A stretch of DNA of 35,389 bases from Belnapia rosea. GTDB taxonomy: Bacteria > Pseudomonadota > Alphaproteobacteria > Acetobacterales > Acetobacteraceae. The position numbers and the translations under genes are program-made. Position 1 is the first letter of the stretch, and every line of letters begins with the position of its first letter. The stretch covers positions 1 to 35,389 of the forward strand of contig NZ_FMZX01000030.1 of NCBI RefSeq assembly GCF_900101615.1, read 5' to 3'. The notes under the pieces were generated by a model that was given only the letters and a program-made list of their open reading frames with translations, was not told where the DNA came from and ran no database searches. Positions 18,929 through 26,646 of the stretch are shown here, piece by piece.

Positions 18929-19975
18929 TCAGCGGAAGGGCGGCGAGTATTGCAGCCCGCCGCCGGTCCACAGCGCGTTCGGGCCGCGCTGGATGCCGAT
19001 CGGCTTCAGCGAGCGGTCGAAGACCTCGCTGTAGTTGCCGACCGCCTTGATGACGTTCACGGCCCAGAGGTTGTCGAGGCCGAGCATCTTCCCGAGCTCG
19101 CCGTTCTTGCCGAGGATGCGCTGCACCTCCGGCCGCGGGTCGTTCGCCATCTGGTCGACATTCGCCTGGGTGATGCCGAACTCCTCGGCGCTCAGCAGCA
19201 GGAAGTGGGTCCAGCGGACGACGTCGGCGAAGCGCGCATCGCCCTGCCGCACGCCGATCGCCAGCGGCTCCTTGCTGATCACCTCGGGCAGGATGAGGTA
19301 GTCATCGGGCTTCGGCTGGGCCGAGCGGGTGGCGGCGAGGCCGGAAACGTCGGTGGTATAGGCATCGCACCGGCCGGCGACGAAGGCGGAGACGATCTCC
19401 TCCAGCCGCTCGATCACCACCGGGGTGAAGCGAATGCGGTTGGCCCGCGCCCAGTCGGACAGGTTCTGCTCGGTCGTGGTGCCGGGCTGAACGCAGATGG
19501 TCGCGCCTTCCAGCTCCTTCGCCGATTTCACGCCGAGGGCGGACTTCACCATGAAGCCCTGGCCATCGAAGAAGTTGGTCGCGGCGAAGTCGAGGCCGAG
19601 CGCGGTGTCGCGCGAGAGGGTCCAGGTGGTGTTGCGGGAGAGCACGTCCACTTCGCCGGATTGCAGCGCGGTGAAGCGCACCTGCGCCGTCGTCGGCACG
19701 TAGCGGACCTTGTTCGGGTCACCGAAGATGGCGGCCGAGACGGCGCGGCAGTAGTCCACGTCGAAGCCGCGCCAGACGCCCTGGCTGTCCGGCTGGGCGA
19801 AGCCGGCGAGGCCGGTGTTCACGCCGCACACCAGCTGGCCGCGGGCGCGGACGGCATCGAAGGTGTTGGCATTGGCGGCCGGCGCCTGGGCCCGCGCCAC
19901 GCCCGGCAGGGCGAGCGCGAGGCCGAGGGCGGCCGCACCCATGGTACGCATGAAGGAAGGCCCGAATTGGGGCAT
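18929..19975 (-). CDS. aapJ: General L-amino acid ABC transporter, periplasmic binding protein
   Basis: The 348-residue protein is a family 3 solute-binding protein. A signal peptide (MRTMGAAALGLALALPGVARAQA) is followed by the domain start ANTFDAVRARGQLVCGVNTGLAGFAQPDSQGVWRGFDVDYCRA. Ligand-site features include the SRNTTWTLSRDTALGLDF stretch and TDVSGLAATRS. Relatives (AapJ, BztA) bind Glu, Asp, Gln, Asn and others. I chose the ATG at 19973-19975, with GGGAGA upstream; an ATG eight codons later would also give a good signal peptide. It is the first gene of the operon and has a sigma-54-like promoter about 62 nt upstream. Confidence 0.94.
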   Translation of the reverse strand: MPQFGPSFMRTMGAAALGLALALPGVARAQAPAANANTFDAVRARGQLVCGVNTGLAGFAQPDSQGVWRGFDVDYCRAVSAAIFGDPNKVRYVPTTAQVRFTALQSGEVDVLSRNTTWTLSRDTALGLDFAATNFFDGQGFMVKSALGVKSAKELEGATICVQPGTTTEQNLSDWARANRIRFTPVVIERLEEIVSAFVAGRCDAYTTDVSGLAATRSAQPKPDDYLILPEVISKEPLAIGVRQGDARFADVVRWTHFLLLSAEEFGITQANVDQMANDPRPEVQRILGKNGELGKMLGLDNLWAVNVIKAVGNYSEVFDRSLKPIGIQRGPNALWTGGGLQYSPPFR

Positions 19976-20036
19976 CAACTCCGTCTCCCGTTGTGGATAC
20001 CACCGTAAAGGGGTGGATCCTTGTCCCTGTTTGTCC

Positions 20037-20052
20037 AGCAAATGCTGCGCCA
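20037..20052 (-). promoter_or_regulatory. Sigma-54-type -24/-12 promoter of the aap operon
   Basis: On the minus strand the sequence is TGGCGCAGCATTTGCT. It carries the diagnostic TGGC and TTGCT blocks with exactly 10 nt between the GG and GC pairs, matching the consensus TGGCACG-N4-TTGCW apart from two non-core positions. A transcript would start near 20025, leaving a 5' leader of about 50 nt before aapJ. Control by RpoN and NtrC would fit an amino-acid scavenging system. Confidence 0.6.
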
Positions 20053-20145
20053 GGGTCCGCTACGGAAGCAACGCCTGATCTGTGCGCCGCCCGTCCGACC
20101 GCCCTGCTGCCTGCATCGCTGGTGGGCGGGCGATAGCAGAGCGTC

Positions 20146-20167
20146 ACGGAATTGCGAAGCAATCCGT
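20146..20167 (-). promoter_or_regulatory. Dyad upstream of the aap promoter, possible activator site
   Basis: ACGGAATTGC - GAA - GCAATCCGT is an inverted repeat with one extra base in one arm. Its centre is about 105 bp upstream of the -24 element, the usual distance for an enhancer-binding protein acting on sigma-54. It does not match the NtrC consensus closely, so the bound protein is unknown. Confidence 0.45.
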
Positions 20168-20225
20168 TAACCTGTTGCAGCCTGGGGCGTCAGGACGGGG
20201 CGCCGTTTGCCCAAACCTGGTGCGG

Positions 20226-20244
20226 CCGCCCATGGATTGGGCGG
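20226..20244 (-). terminator. Hairpin after the H-box protein gene
   Basis: CCGCCCA / TGGGCGG form a perfect 7-bp stem with a 5-nt loop immediately after the stop codon at 20246. No U-run follows. It separates this gene from the aap control region downstream. Confidence 0.45.
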
Positions 20245-20245
20245 T

Positions 20246-20884
20246 TCAATCCTGACCCGGCATGACCTGCAAGGTGAGGCGGAGGCCGTCCGTGCCGAGC
20301 TCCGCCCGGCCGCCGGCACGCTGGGCCAGGCTGGCCAGACGGTTCAGGGCGGGCAGGCTCAACCCGTCGGGATGGAGGATGGCGAGGCCGACCTCACCCT
20401 CCCGGGCCTCGGTGACGAGGCGCAGGCCGGCGTTGCGCGGCAGGACCTCGGCCGCCTCCTGGGCGGCGGTGAGCAGGGCGTCCTCGAAGGCGGTCCGGTC
20501 GACCTGCACCGGCGCATCCTCCTCGGCCAGCTCCAGCAGGAGGGAGCCGGTGGTCGGCAACAGCAGCAGGAGCAGCGGCTGGATGGCGCTGACCAGCTCC
20601 GACAGGCGAAGCCGGGTTTCCTGCCCTGTCGGGCGGCGGAGCATGCTGAGCAGCGCCCGCGTCGAGCCCTCCAGCCGCTTCGCCGCCTCCTGAATGCGGT
20701 CGAGCTGGCGTTGCGGGCCGCCGGGGGCGGCGGTGCGCTTCAGCAGCTCGAGATTGGCGAAGACCACGGTCAGCAGGTTGTTGATGTCGTGCTGCACCGG
20801 CCGCGCGAGCGTCGCCACGCTCGTCATGCGACGCGCCTGGGGCTCGATGCTGGGTTCGGTTGGTGTAGTGGGCTGGCCCGTCAT
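20246..20884 (-). CDS. H-box protein derived from a hybrid histidine kinase, with degenerate ATPase domain
   Basis: The 212-residue soluble protein contains an exact kinase-type dimerisation helix: RPVQHDINNLLTVVFANLELLKR with His32, followed by the second helix QRQLDRIQEAAKRLEGSTRALLSMLRRP. The second half looks like a histidine-kinase ATPase domain, but the N-box is ALLTAAQEAAEV where an Asn is expected, and no DxGxG G1 box is visible. It has no sensor or receiver domain. This is the layout of histidine phosphotransferases such as ChpT, which relay phosphate without ATP. The gene follows the class A PBP gene by 54 nt on the same strand. A relay role is inferred; a dead regulator is the alternative. 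Confidence 0.7.
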   Translation of the reverse strand: MTGQPTTPTEPSIEPQARRMTSVATLARPVQHDINNLLTVVFANLELLKRTAAPGGPQRQLDRIQEAAKRLEGSTRALLSMLRRPTGQETRLRLSELVSAIQPLLLLLLPTTGSLLLELAEEDAPVQVDRTAFEDALLTAAQEAAEVLPRNAGLRLVTEAREGEVGLAILHPDGLSLPALNRLASLAQRAGGRAELGTDGLRLTLQVMPGQD

Positions 20885-20938
20885 ACTGCTGATGTATCCC
20901 GACTGCGCGAGGACTGCATCCCCCGATCACGGTTCCCG

Positions 20939-22786
20939 TCAGGGCAATGCCCCGGCCACCTCGTGGAACAGGCGGGCGGGCAGGGTGCCACCGCGGACAT
21001 CGTCCATCGGCCGGGCATCGTCGTTGCCGAGCCAGATGCCGATGACCTGCCCGCCGACCATCCCGATGAACCAGGCATCCCGCGAATCCTGCGTGGTGCC
21101 GGTCTTGCCGGCGACGGCGCGGCCGGGCAGGGCGGCGGCCCGGCCGCTGCCGCGGGCCACCACCGCCTCCAGCATCCGGCGCATCGCCGCAACCGGCTCG
21201 GCGGCCAGCACTCGGCGCGGGGCGGCGCGCACCACCGGCAGGCCCCGCCCGCCCGCACTGGCCCCGGCGATGCCGAAGGGGGTGACGCGGAGGCCGCCAT
21301 TGGCGATCGCCGCATAGGCGGCGGCGAGGTCGATCAGCGTCACCTCCCCCGTGCCGAGGGCCAGTGAGGCGTCGTTCGGGAAGCGGCCGGCGATGCCGAG
21401 GCGGGCCGCCATCTCCATCGCCGATTTCGGCCCGCCGGCGCGGTAGAGCACGCGGACGGCGGCGGTATTGACCGACTGGGCCAGCGCCTCCTCCAGCGTG
21501 ATCTCGCCACGCGGGCGCCAGGTGCCGTTGCCGGGCGACCAGCCGCCGAGGTTCAGCGGCGCGTCGGATACGTCGTCATCCGGCCGCATGCCGTGCTCCA
21601 GCGCGGCCAGGTAGTAGATCGGCTTGAAGACCGAGCCGGGTTGCCGCCGGGCGAGGGTGGCGCGGTTGAACTGGCTCAGCTGGTAGTCCCGCCCGCCGGC
21701 CATGGCGCGGACGGCGCCGCTCGCCGCCTCCAGCACCACCACGGCACCCTGGGAGACGCCGGCCCGCGCGCCCGGCCCCGCCAGCAGGGCGCCGAGCCGG
21801 GCCTCGACGGTGGCCTGCAGGCGGGTGTCGAGCGTCGCCCGCAGCACCAGGTCGGCATTGCCAGGGAAGGTGTCGGCAAGGTCTTCCAGCGCCCAGTCGG
21901 CGAACCAGCCGGCCTGGCCGGAGCGCGGCGGGGGCAGGCGCATCCGGCCGAGCTCCGCCTCCATCTGGGCCTGGGTGATGGCCCGGTTGGCCACCATCGC
22001 CTCCAGCACCTCCGAGGCGCGGGCGACGGCGAGGTCGGGCGAGGCGCGCGGGTTGAGGCGGGAGGGTGCCTTCGGCAGCCCCGCCAGCAGGGCGGATTGC
22101 CAGAGCTGCAGCCGCCGCGCCGGGACGCCGAAGAAGAGGCGCGAGGCCGCATCCACCCCATAGGCGCCGGCGCCGAGATAGACGCGGTTGAGGTAGATCT
22201 CCATCAGCTGGTCCTTGCTGAAGCGGCGCTCCAGCCAGAGGGCCAGCAGGGCTTCCTGCGCCTTGCGGCGGAAATTCCGCTCCGGCGTCAGGAACAGGTT
22301 CTTGGCGAGCTGCTGGGTGAGGGTGGAGCCGCCCTGCACCACCTCCCCGGCCCGCCAATTGGCGAGGGCCGCGCGGGCCATGCCCCATGGGTCGATGCCG
22401 AAATGGCTGCGGAAGCGCCGGTCCTCCACCGCCATCAGCGCGGCGGGCAGGTGGGCGGGCAGGTCCCGGATGCGGACCACCTCGCCATAGAGATCGCCCT
22501 GGGTCGCCAGCGTGGTGCCATCCGCGGCCAGCAGGGTGACGGAGGGCCGGCGGGTGGCGGCGGGCAGGCTGTCCGGCCGCGGGAGGTCCCAGGCGAAGGC
22601 CAGCAGCAGCAGGGCCAGCGCGACCGACCCCCAGATGCCGATCAGCAGCGGCCAGCGCAGCCATCGCCAGCCGCCGCGGCTCGCCGCACGGGAGGGGCTG
22701 GGGGGAGATGCGGGGGCGGGCCGGGCGGGGGCGGCGAGTGGGGGGACCCGGCGCTGCCGCTTCCGGCCGGCCTGCGCCGGTGGCAT
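20939..22786 (-). CDS. Class A penicillin-binding protein (PBP1A/1C type)
   Basis: The bifunctional cell-wall synthase of about 615 residues polymerises and cross-links peptidoglycan in the periplasm. A proline-rich cytoplasmic tail and one membrane anchor (WPLLIGIWGSVALALLLLAF) lead into the glycosyltransferase domain, with the catalytic EDRRFRSHFGID and GGSTLTQQLAKN motifs. The transpeptidase domain has the SxxK serine in RQPGSVFKP, SVN as SxN, and KTGTT. It is shorter than E. coli PBP1a and lacks the large OB insertion. I start at the ATG at 22784-22786; the frame continues upstream only to a TTG at 22898-22900, inside the repeat array. No clear Shine-Dalgarno is visible. Confidence 0.9.
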   Translation of the reverse strand: MPPAQAGRKRQRRVPPLAAPARPAPASPPSPSRAASRGGWRWLRWPLLIGIWGSVALALLLLAFAWDLPRPDSLPAATRRPSVTLLAADGTTLATQGDLYGEVVRIRDLPAHLPAALMAVEDRRFRSHFGIDPWGMARAALANWRAGEVVQGGSTLTQQLAKNLFLTPERNFRRKAQEALLALWLERRFSKDQLMEIYLNRVYLGAGAYGVDAASRLFFGVPARRLQLWQSALLAGLPKAPSRLNPRASPDLAVARASEVLEAMVANRAITQAQMEAELGRMRLPPPRSGQAGWFADWALEDLADTFPGNADLVLRATLDTRLQATVEARLGALLAGPGARAGVSQGAVVVLEAASGAVRAMAGGRDYQLSQFNRATLARRQPGSVFKPIYYLAALEHGMRPDDDVSDAPLNLGGWSPGNGTWRPRGEITLEEALAQSVNTAAVRVLYRAGGPKSAMEMAARLGIAGRFPNDASLALGTGEVTLIDLAAAYAAIANGGLRVTPFGIAGASAGGRGLPVVRAAPRRVLAAEPVAAMRRMLEAVVARGSGRAAALPGRAVAGKTGTTQDSRDAWFIGMVGGQVIGIWLGNDDARPMDDVRGGTLPARLFHEVAGALP

Positions 22787-22885
22787 GGGGCGAGTTATAG
22801 GGCGGCGGCGGAGGCGGGATAAAGGGCTCCGCGCAGGGGCGGGATGGCGGGGGACGGCATCGGGCGGTTCCTGCGGCGGGTCGGG

Positions 22886-22997
22886 CTCAAGCCACCTCAA
22901 CGCTGCTCAAACCGGCTCAATTCACTTGAGGCGGTTTGGAGCAACCTATTGGAATTGCTCGGCATCGGCGGCGAATTGAAGGAGTTGAGCGGTTGAG
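22886..22997. repeat. 10-bp-phased CTCAA array with inverted TTGAG copies
   Basis: CTCAA occurs at 22886, 22896, 22906 and 22916, each separated by 5 nt of unrelated sequence. The inverse TTGAG follows at 22926 on the same 10-bp phase, with a near copy TTGGA at 22936. Two further TTGAG copies lie at 22985 and 22993. The spacing of one helical turn places all sites on one DNA face. The array is 100-211 bp upstream of the PBP start and past the end of the PTS operon, so it most likely governs the PBP gene. The rest of the 297-bp interval holds one small palindrome (GGACT-TT-AGTCC, 23038-23049) and nothing else I can identify. Confidence 0.7.
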
Positions 22998-23083
22998 GCG
23001 GAGGTGGGCGGAGCGCATGGCTCAGGTGTTGGCGCGGGGACTTTAGTCCTATTCCCTGGCCAATGTCGAGGGGAAGGCGGCGC

Positions 23084-24931
23084 CTAGCCCTTCTCCGCCC
23101 CGGTCTCGAAATTCAGCACCAGCTCATGGATGCGGGCCGGGTCCGACTGTTCCATCACCCGCCGGGCGAAGCGGGCGCAGTCGGCGATGTCGAGGGCGCG
23201 GACGGCCTGCTTCACCCGGGGGATGGCGCTGGCATTCATGCTGAGGCAGCGGATGCCGAGGCCCAGCAGCAGGGGCACCAGCCGCGGGTTGCCGGCCATC
23301 TCGCCGCAGACGGAGACGGGCATGCGCAGCCGCAGCGCCGCCTCGGTGGCGAATTGCATCAGCCGCAGCACGGCGGGGTGCAGGCTGTCATAGAGATGGC
23401 TGACCTCGGTCTCGGCACGGTCCACCGCCAGGGTGTACATGGCGAGGTCGTTGGTGCCGATGGCGAAGAAATCCGCCTCGAGGGCGATGGCATCGGCGGC
23501 CAGCGCCGCGCCCGGCGTCTCGATCATCACCCCGAGGTCGGGCAGCTTGTCCGGCACCGCGACGCCCTTGCGGCGGAGCCGGCGGGCGACCTTCTCGTAG
23601 ATGTCGCGGGCTGCCTTCACCTCGGAGGGGTTGGTGACCATCGGCAGCAGGATGCGGACCGGGCCGCGCTCGGCGACGCGGAGAATGGCGGCGAATTGCG
23701 CCTCCAGCAGCTCCGGCCGCTTCAGCAGCAGGCGCAGGCCGCGCAGGCCGAGCGCCGGGTTGGGGCCGGAATGCGTCGGCGCCACGCCCTCGCTGAGCGC
23801 CTGCATGTCCTTCTCGCCGCCCCAGTCGAGCACGCGGATGGTGACTTGGTCGCCGCCCATCGCCTCCAGCACCTGGGTATAGGCGGCCAGCTGGGCCTCC
23901 TCGTCGGGGAGATCCTCGCGGTTCATGAAGAGGAATTCGGTGCGCAACAGGCCGATGCCCTGGGCGCCGGCCTGGGCGATCAGCGGCAGCTCGGCCGGGA
24001 TCTCGAGATTGGCCTGCAGCTCGACCAGCTCGCCATCGGTGGTGATGGCGGGCAGGCGGCGGAGCTTGGCGAGCTTGGCACGCTCCTTGGCGAAGGCGGC
24101 GAGCGCCGCGCGCCCCTTCTCCATCGTCTTCTCGCCGGGGCGGAGGACGATGGTGCCGGTGGCGCCGTCGAGCACCGCGAGGTCGCCGCGCTCCGCGCTC
24201 TCGCTGAGGCCGGTGACACCCAGGATGGCGGGAATGCCGAGCGCCCGCAGCATGATGGCGGTATGGCCATCGGCACCGCCCTCATCGGTGGCGACGCCGG
24301 CGATGCGGGTCGGGTCGAGCAGGGCGGCGTCGGCGGGGGTGAGTTCCTCGGCGACGAGGATGGCACCTTCGGGCACGCCCTTGAGGCTGCGGAAGGGGGT
24401 GGAGGTGAGGTTGCGCGTCAGCCTGCGGGCGATCTCGCGCACCTCGCCGGCGCGGCGCTGCAGGCCGGGCTTGTCGTCGTCGCGGGCGGCGAGGATGAGG
24501 GCGGCGATGGATTCGGCCTCGTCGCCGACCGCGGTCTCGGCGGCCAGCAGCTCGGCCTCGATGCGCTTGCGGGCGCCGCGCAGCAGGCGGGAGTTGCCCA
24601 GCATCAGCACATAGGCGTCGAGCAGCGGCGCCAGCTCCTCCTGCGCCTCCTCGGGCAGGACGGAGAGGCGGGTCTTCAGCTTGGCGAGCTGCTTGCGCGA
24701 GAGCGAGACGGCCTCGGCAAGGCGGCCCTTCTCGGCCTCGACCTGGGTGGCGTCGATGCTGCGGCGCGGTGCCTCGGTCGGCACCTCGGTGGTGTCGAAG
24801 ATCGGGCCGATGGCGATGCCCGGGCAGACCGGAATGCCGCGGATGGCATGTTCCCGCCCCCGCCGCGGGCCGGGCTTGCGGAGGAGCTCGGCGGGTTTGG
24901 CCTCGGGCTTCTCGCTCCGCTCAGTCTTCAT
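23084..24931 (-). CDS. ptsI: PTS enzyme I (phosphoenolpyruvate-protein phosphotransferase)
   Basis: The 615-residue enzyme takes phosphate from PEP and passes it to HPr. The N-terminal part begins IRGIPVCPGIAIGPIF. The swivelling domain has the active His223 in GGADGHTAIMLRALGIPAILG. The C-terminal PEP barrel shows LLRTEFLFMNRED, IGTNDLAMYTLAVDR and the Cys site SVCGEMAGNP. The phospho-site reads ADGH rather than the classic TSH. A charged 28-residue N-terminal tail is extra. There is no GAF domain, so it is EI rather than the GAF-bearing PtsP. It overlaps ptsH by 11 nt and ends the operon. No permease component is encoded nearby. Confidence 0.94.
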   Translation of the reverse strand: MKTERSEKPEAKPAELLRKPGPRRGREHAIRGIPVCPGIAIGPIFDTTEVPTEAPRRSIDATQVEAEKGRLAEAVSLSRKQLAKLKTRLSVLPEEAQEELAPLLDAYVLMLGNSRLLRGARKRIEAELLAAETAVGDEAESIAALILAARDDDKPGLQRRAGEVREIARRLTRNLTSTPFRSLKGVPEGAILVAEELTPADAALLDPTRIAGVATDEGGADGHTAIMLRALGIPAILGVTGLSESAERGDLAVLDGATGTIVLRPGEKTMEKGRAALAAFAKERAKLAKLRRLPAITTDGELVELQANLEIPAELPLIAQAGAQGIGLLRTEFLFMNREDLPDEEAQLAAYTQVLEAMGGDQVTIRVLDWGGEKDMQALSEGVAPTHSGPNPALGLRGLRLLLKRPELLEAQFAAILRVAERGPVRILLPMVTNPSEVKAARDIYEKVARRLRRKGVAVPDKLPDLGVMIETPGAALAADAIALEADFFAIGTNDLAMYTLAVDRAETEVSHLYDSLHPAVLRLMQFATEAALRLRMPVSVCGEMAGNPRLVPLLLGLGIRCLSMNASAIPRVKQAVRALDIADCARFARRVMEQSDPARIHELVLNFETGAEKG

Positions 24932-25274
24932 GGAAGCCGGCTTCGACCAGGCCGGCGACCGCGTCCAGCGCCTCCCGTGCGTCCCAGCCCTCGGCCTCGA
25001 TGGTCACCTTGCTGCCCTGGCCGGCGCCCAGCATCATCAGCCCCATGATGGAGCAGGCCGGCACCTTCTGCCCGTCGCGGGAGACGCTGAGGCAGGCGGA
25101 GTAGCGCTCGGCGAGCGTCACCAGCTTGGCGGCGGCGCGGGCATGCAGGCCACGGCTGTTGCGGATGGTGATGCATTGCCGCAGCACCAGGTCTTCATTG
25201 CCATCGGGGCTGCCGTTGCCGAGGGCATCCGGCCCGGCATCGGCGGCGGCCGCGTGGCTGCTGGTCTGGCTCAT
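24921..25274 (-). CDS. ptsH: Phosphocarrier protein HPr
   Basis: The 117-residue phosphocarrier has the histidine site RNSRGLHARAAAKLV (His44) and a conserved serine, Ser75, in KVPACSIMGLMML. The serine is the expected target of HPr kinase, whose gene is in the same operon. About 28 extra residues at the N-terminus are low-complexity and rich in Ala, Asp and Gly; a shorter start is possible, but the ATG at 25274 overlaps the EIIA stop by 4 nt (ATGA), which supports it. HPr receives phosphate from EI and passes it to EIIA. Confidence 0.92.
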   Translation of the reverse strand: MSQTSSHAAAADAGPDALGNGSPDGNEDLVLRQCITIRNSRGLHARAAAKLVTLAERYSACLSVSRDGQKVPACSIMGLMMLGAGQGSKVTIEAEGWDAREALDAVAGLVEAGFHED

Positions 25275-25717
25275 GGCTTGTTTCCACCATTCCCGTTGGC
25301 GCTGCCATTGACCCGCGCGATCCCGTTCGGGATGTCGCCGGCGGCGGCGATGTATTTGCGGCCTGCGGCGGCGGCATGGTCCACCGCCTCGGCCAGGGGT
25401 TCCGACGAACGGATCTTCGCGAGCTTCACCAGCAGGGGCAGGTTCACCCCGGCGATGACCTCGACATGGTTGTGGTCGGCGAGCGAGACGGCGAGGTTGC
25501 AGGGGGTGCCGCCCATGATGTCGGTCAGCACCACCACGCCATCGCCCTGCTCGACCGCCGCGATGCTGTCGCGGATATCCTGCCGGCGGCGCTCCATGTC
25601 GTCGTCGGGACCAATGCAGACGGTCGCGACCGCGCGCTGCGGTCCGACCACATGTTCCATGGCGAGGCGAAGCTCATCGGCCAGACGGCCATGGGTAACC
25701 AGGACCAATCCTATCAT
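25271..25717 (-). CDS. PTS EIIA component of the mannose family
   Basis: The 148-residue soluble protein is an EIIA of the mannose/fructose/sorbose family. It starts MIGLVLVTHGRLADELRLAMEHVVG, with the phosphorylatable His in VTHGR, and continues IRDSIAAVEQGDGVVVLTDIMGGTPCNLAV, the family hallmark. It stands alone without EIIB, EIIC or EIID, so it should act as a regulatory phosphate acceptor rather than in sugar uptake. In other alphaproteobacteria this EIIA controls two-component or polymer-storage pathways; that role is extrapolated. Its ATG overlaps the rapZ stop by 4 nt. The only purine-rich Shine-Dalgarno candidate is rather distant. Confidence 0.9.
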   Translation of the reverse strand: MIGLVLVTHGRLADELRLAMEHVVGPQRAVATVCIGPDDDMERRRQDIRDSIAAVEQGDGVVVLTDIMGGTPCNLAVSLADHNHVEVIAGVNLPLLVKLAKIRSSEPLAEAVDHAAAAGRKYIAAAGDIPNGIARVNGSANGNGGNKP

Positions 25718-26646
25718 GGGGACGGTGAAAGGGCCTCCCGACCCCCTAAGCGGGCTTCCGGCGCAGCGGCGGCACGAAGCGGTGCCACCCCGTCGAGTTC
25801 CCGATGCGTGATGTCCGCGCGCCAACCCAGGGCGCGCAAATGGTCAGCCAGGCGCTCCGCGACAAGGACCGATCGATGACGGCCCCCGGTGCAGCCCAGC
25901 GCGACCGTGAGGTACTTCTTGCCCTCGGCCACATAGCGCGGCAAGAGCGGATCGACGAAGCCAACGAGCCGGGTCCAGAACCCCGGGAAATCCGGATCCG
26001 CCTCGACATGGGCCGCGACCGCGGCATCCCGCCCGGTCAGCGGCTTCAGCTCCGGCACGTAATGGGGATTGCGCAGGAAGCGCACGTCGAAGACGAGGTC
26101 CGCCTCGCGTGGCAGGCCGCGCGGGAAGGCGAAGGACTGGACGTGGATGAGGAGGCCGGGTGCCCCCTCGCCCCGGAAGCGGCGCTCGATCATCTGTCGG
26201 AGAGCGGGCAGGGGCAGGTCCGAGGTATCGACCACCATGTCGGCGGCGTCGCGCAGCGGGGCCATGAGCTGCTGCTCGCGGGCGATGCCGTCGGCGACGC
26301 GGCTGCCGAGCGAGCCGCCGGGGGCCAGCGGGTGGCGGCGGCGCGTCTCGCTGTAGCGGCGGAGCAGGACGGCATCCTCGGCGGTCGCATAGACCAGGGT
26401 GACGGCGATGTCCGGGCGCAGGCGGAGGCGGGCGAGGGTGCGGAGCACCAGCGCCGGGTCGAAGCCGCGGCTGCGGGTGTCGACGCCCGCCGCGAGCGGC
26501 TGGTCGCCATCGCCGACCAGCTCCTCCAGCAGGTCGAGCGGCGGGTTGTCCACCGTCTCGAAGCCGAGATCCTCCAGGTAGCGGAGAATGGAAGCGCGGC
26601 CGGCGCCGGACAGTCCGGTGACCAGGATGACCGGCCGCACCGCCAT
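25714..26646 (-). CDS. rapZ: RapZ-family nucleotide-binding protein / RNase adaptor
   Basis: The product of about 310 residues combines an N-terminal P-loop ATPase domain with the RapZ C-terminal domain. Visible motifs are VTGLSGAGRAS, RRRHPL, and the C-terminal FDVRFLRNPHY and LGCTGGRHRSV. In enterobacteria RapZ senses glucosamine-6-phosphate and delivers a small RNA to RNase E; the role in alphaproteobacteria is not settled. The Walker A lysine position reads Arg (GAGRAS). Two starts are possible: ATG at 26646, or GTG at 26649 which overlaps the hprK stop as GTGA. It lies between hprK and EIIA, a conserved alphaproteobacterial order. Confidence 0.92.
   Translation of the reverse strand: MAVRPVILVTGLSGAGRASILRYLEDLGFETVDNPPLDLLEELVGDGDQPLAAGVDTRSRGFDPALVLRTLARLRLRPDIAVTLVYATAEDAVLLRRYSETRRRHPLAPGGSLGSRVADGIAREQQLMAPLRDAADMVVDTSDLPLPALRQMIERRFRGEGAPGLLIHVQSFAFPRGLPREADLVFDVRFLRNPHYVPELKPLTGRDAAVAAHVEADPDFPGFWTRLVGFVDPLLPRYVAEGKKYLTVALGCTGGRHRSVLVAERLADHLRALGWRADITHRELDGVAPLRAAAAPEARLGGREALSPSP

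Noticed and set aside
17630-20008. 792-codon plus-strand frame antisense to the aap operon
   Set aside because: Shadow of aapJ and aapQ with repetitive Asp/Arg/Gly/His composition; no start signal or domain.
23063-25048. 661-codon plus-strand frame antisense to ptsI
   Set aside because: Gly/His/Ala-rich shadow frame; enzyme I on the other strand is complete and canonical.
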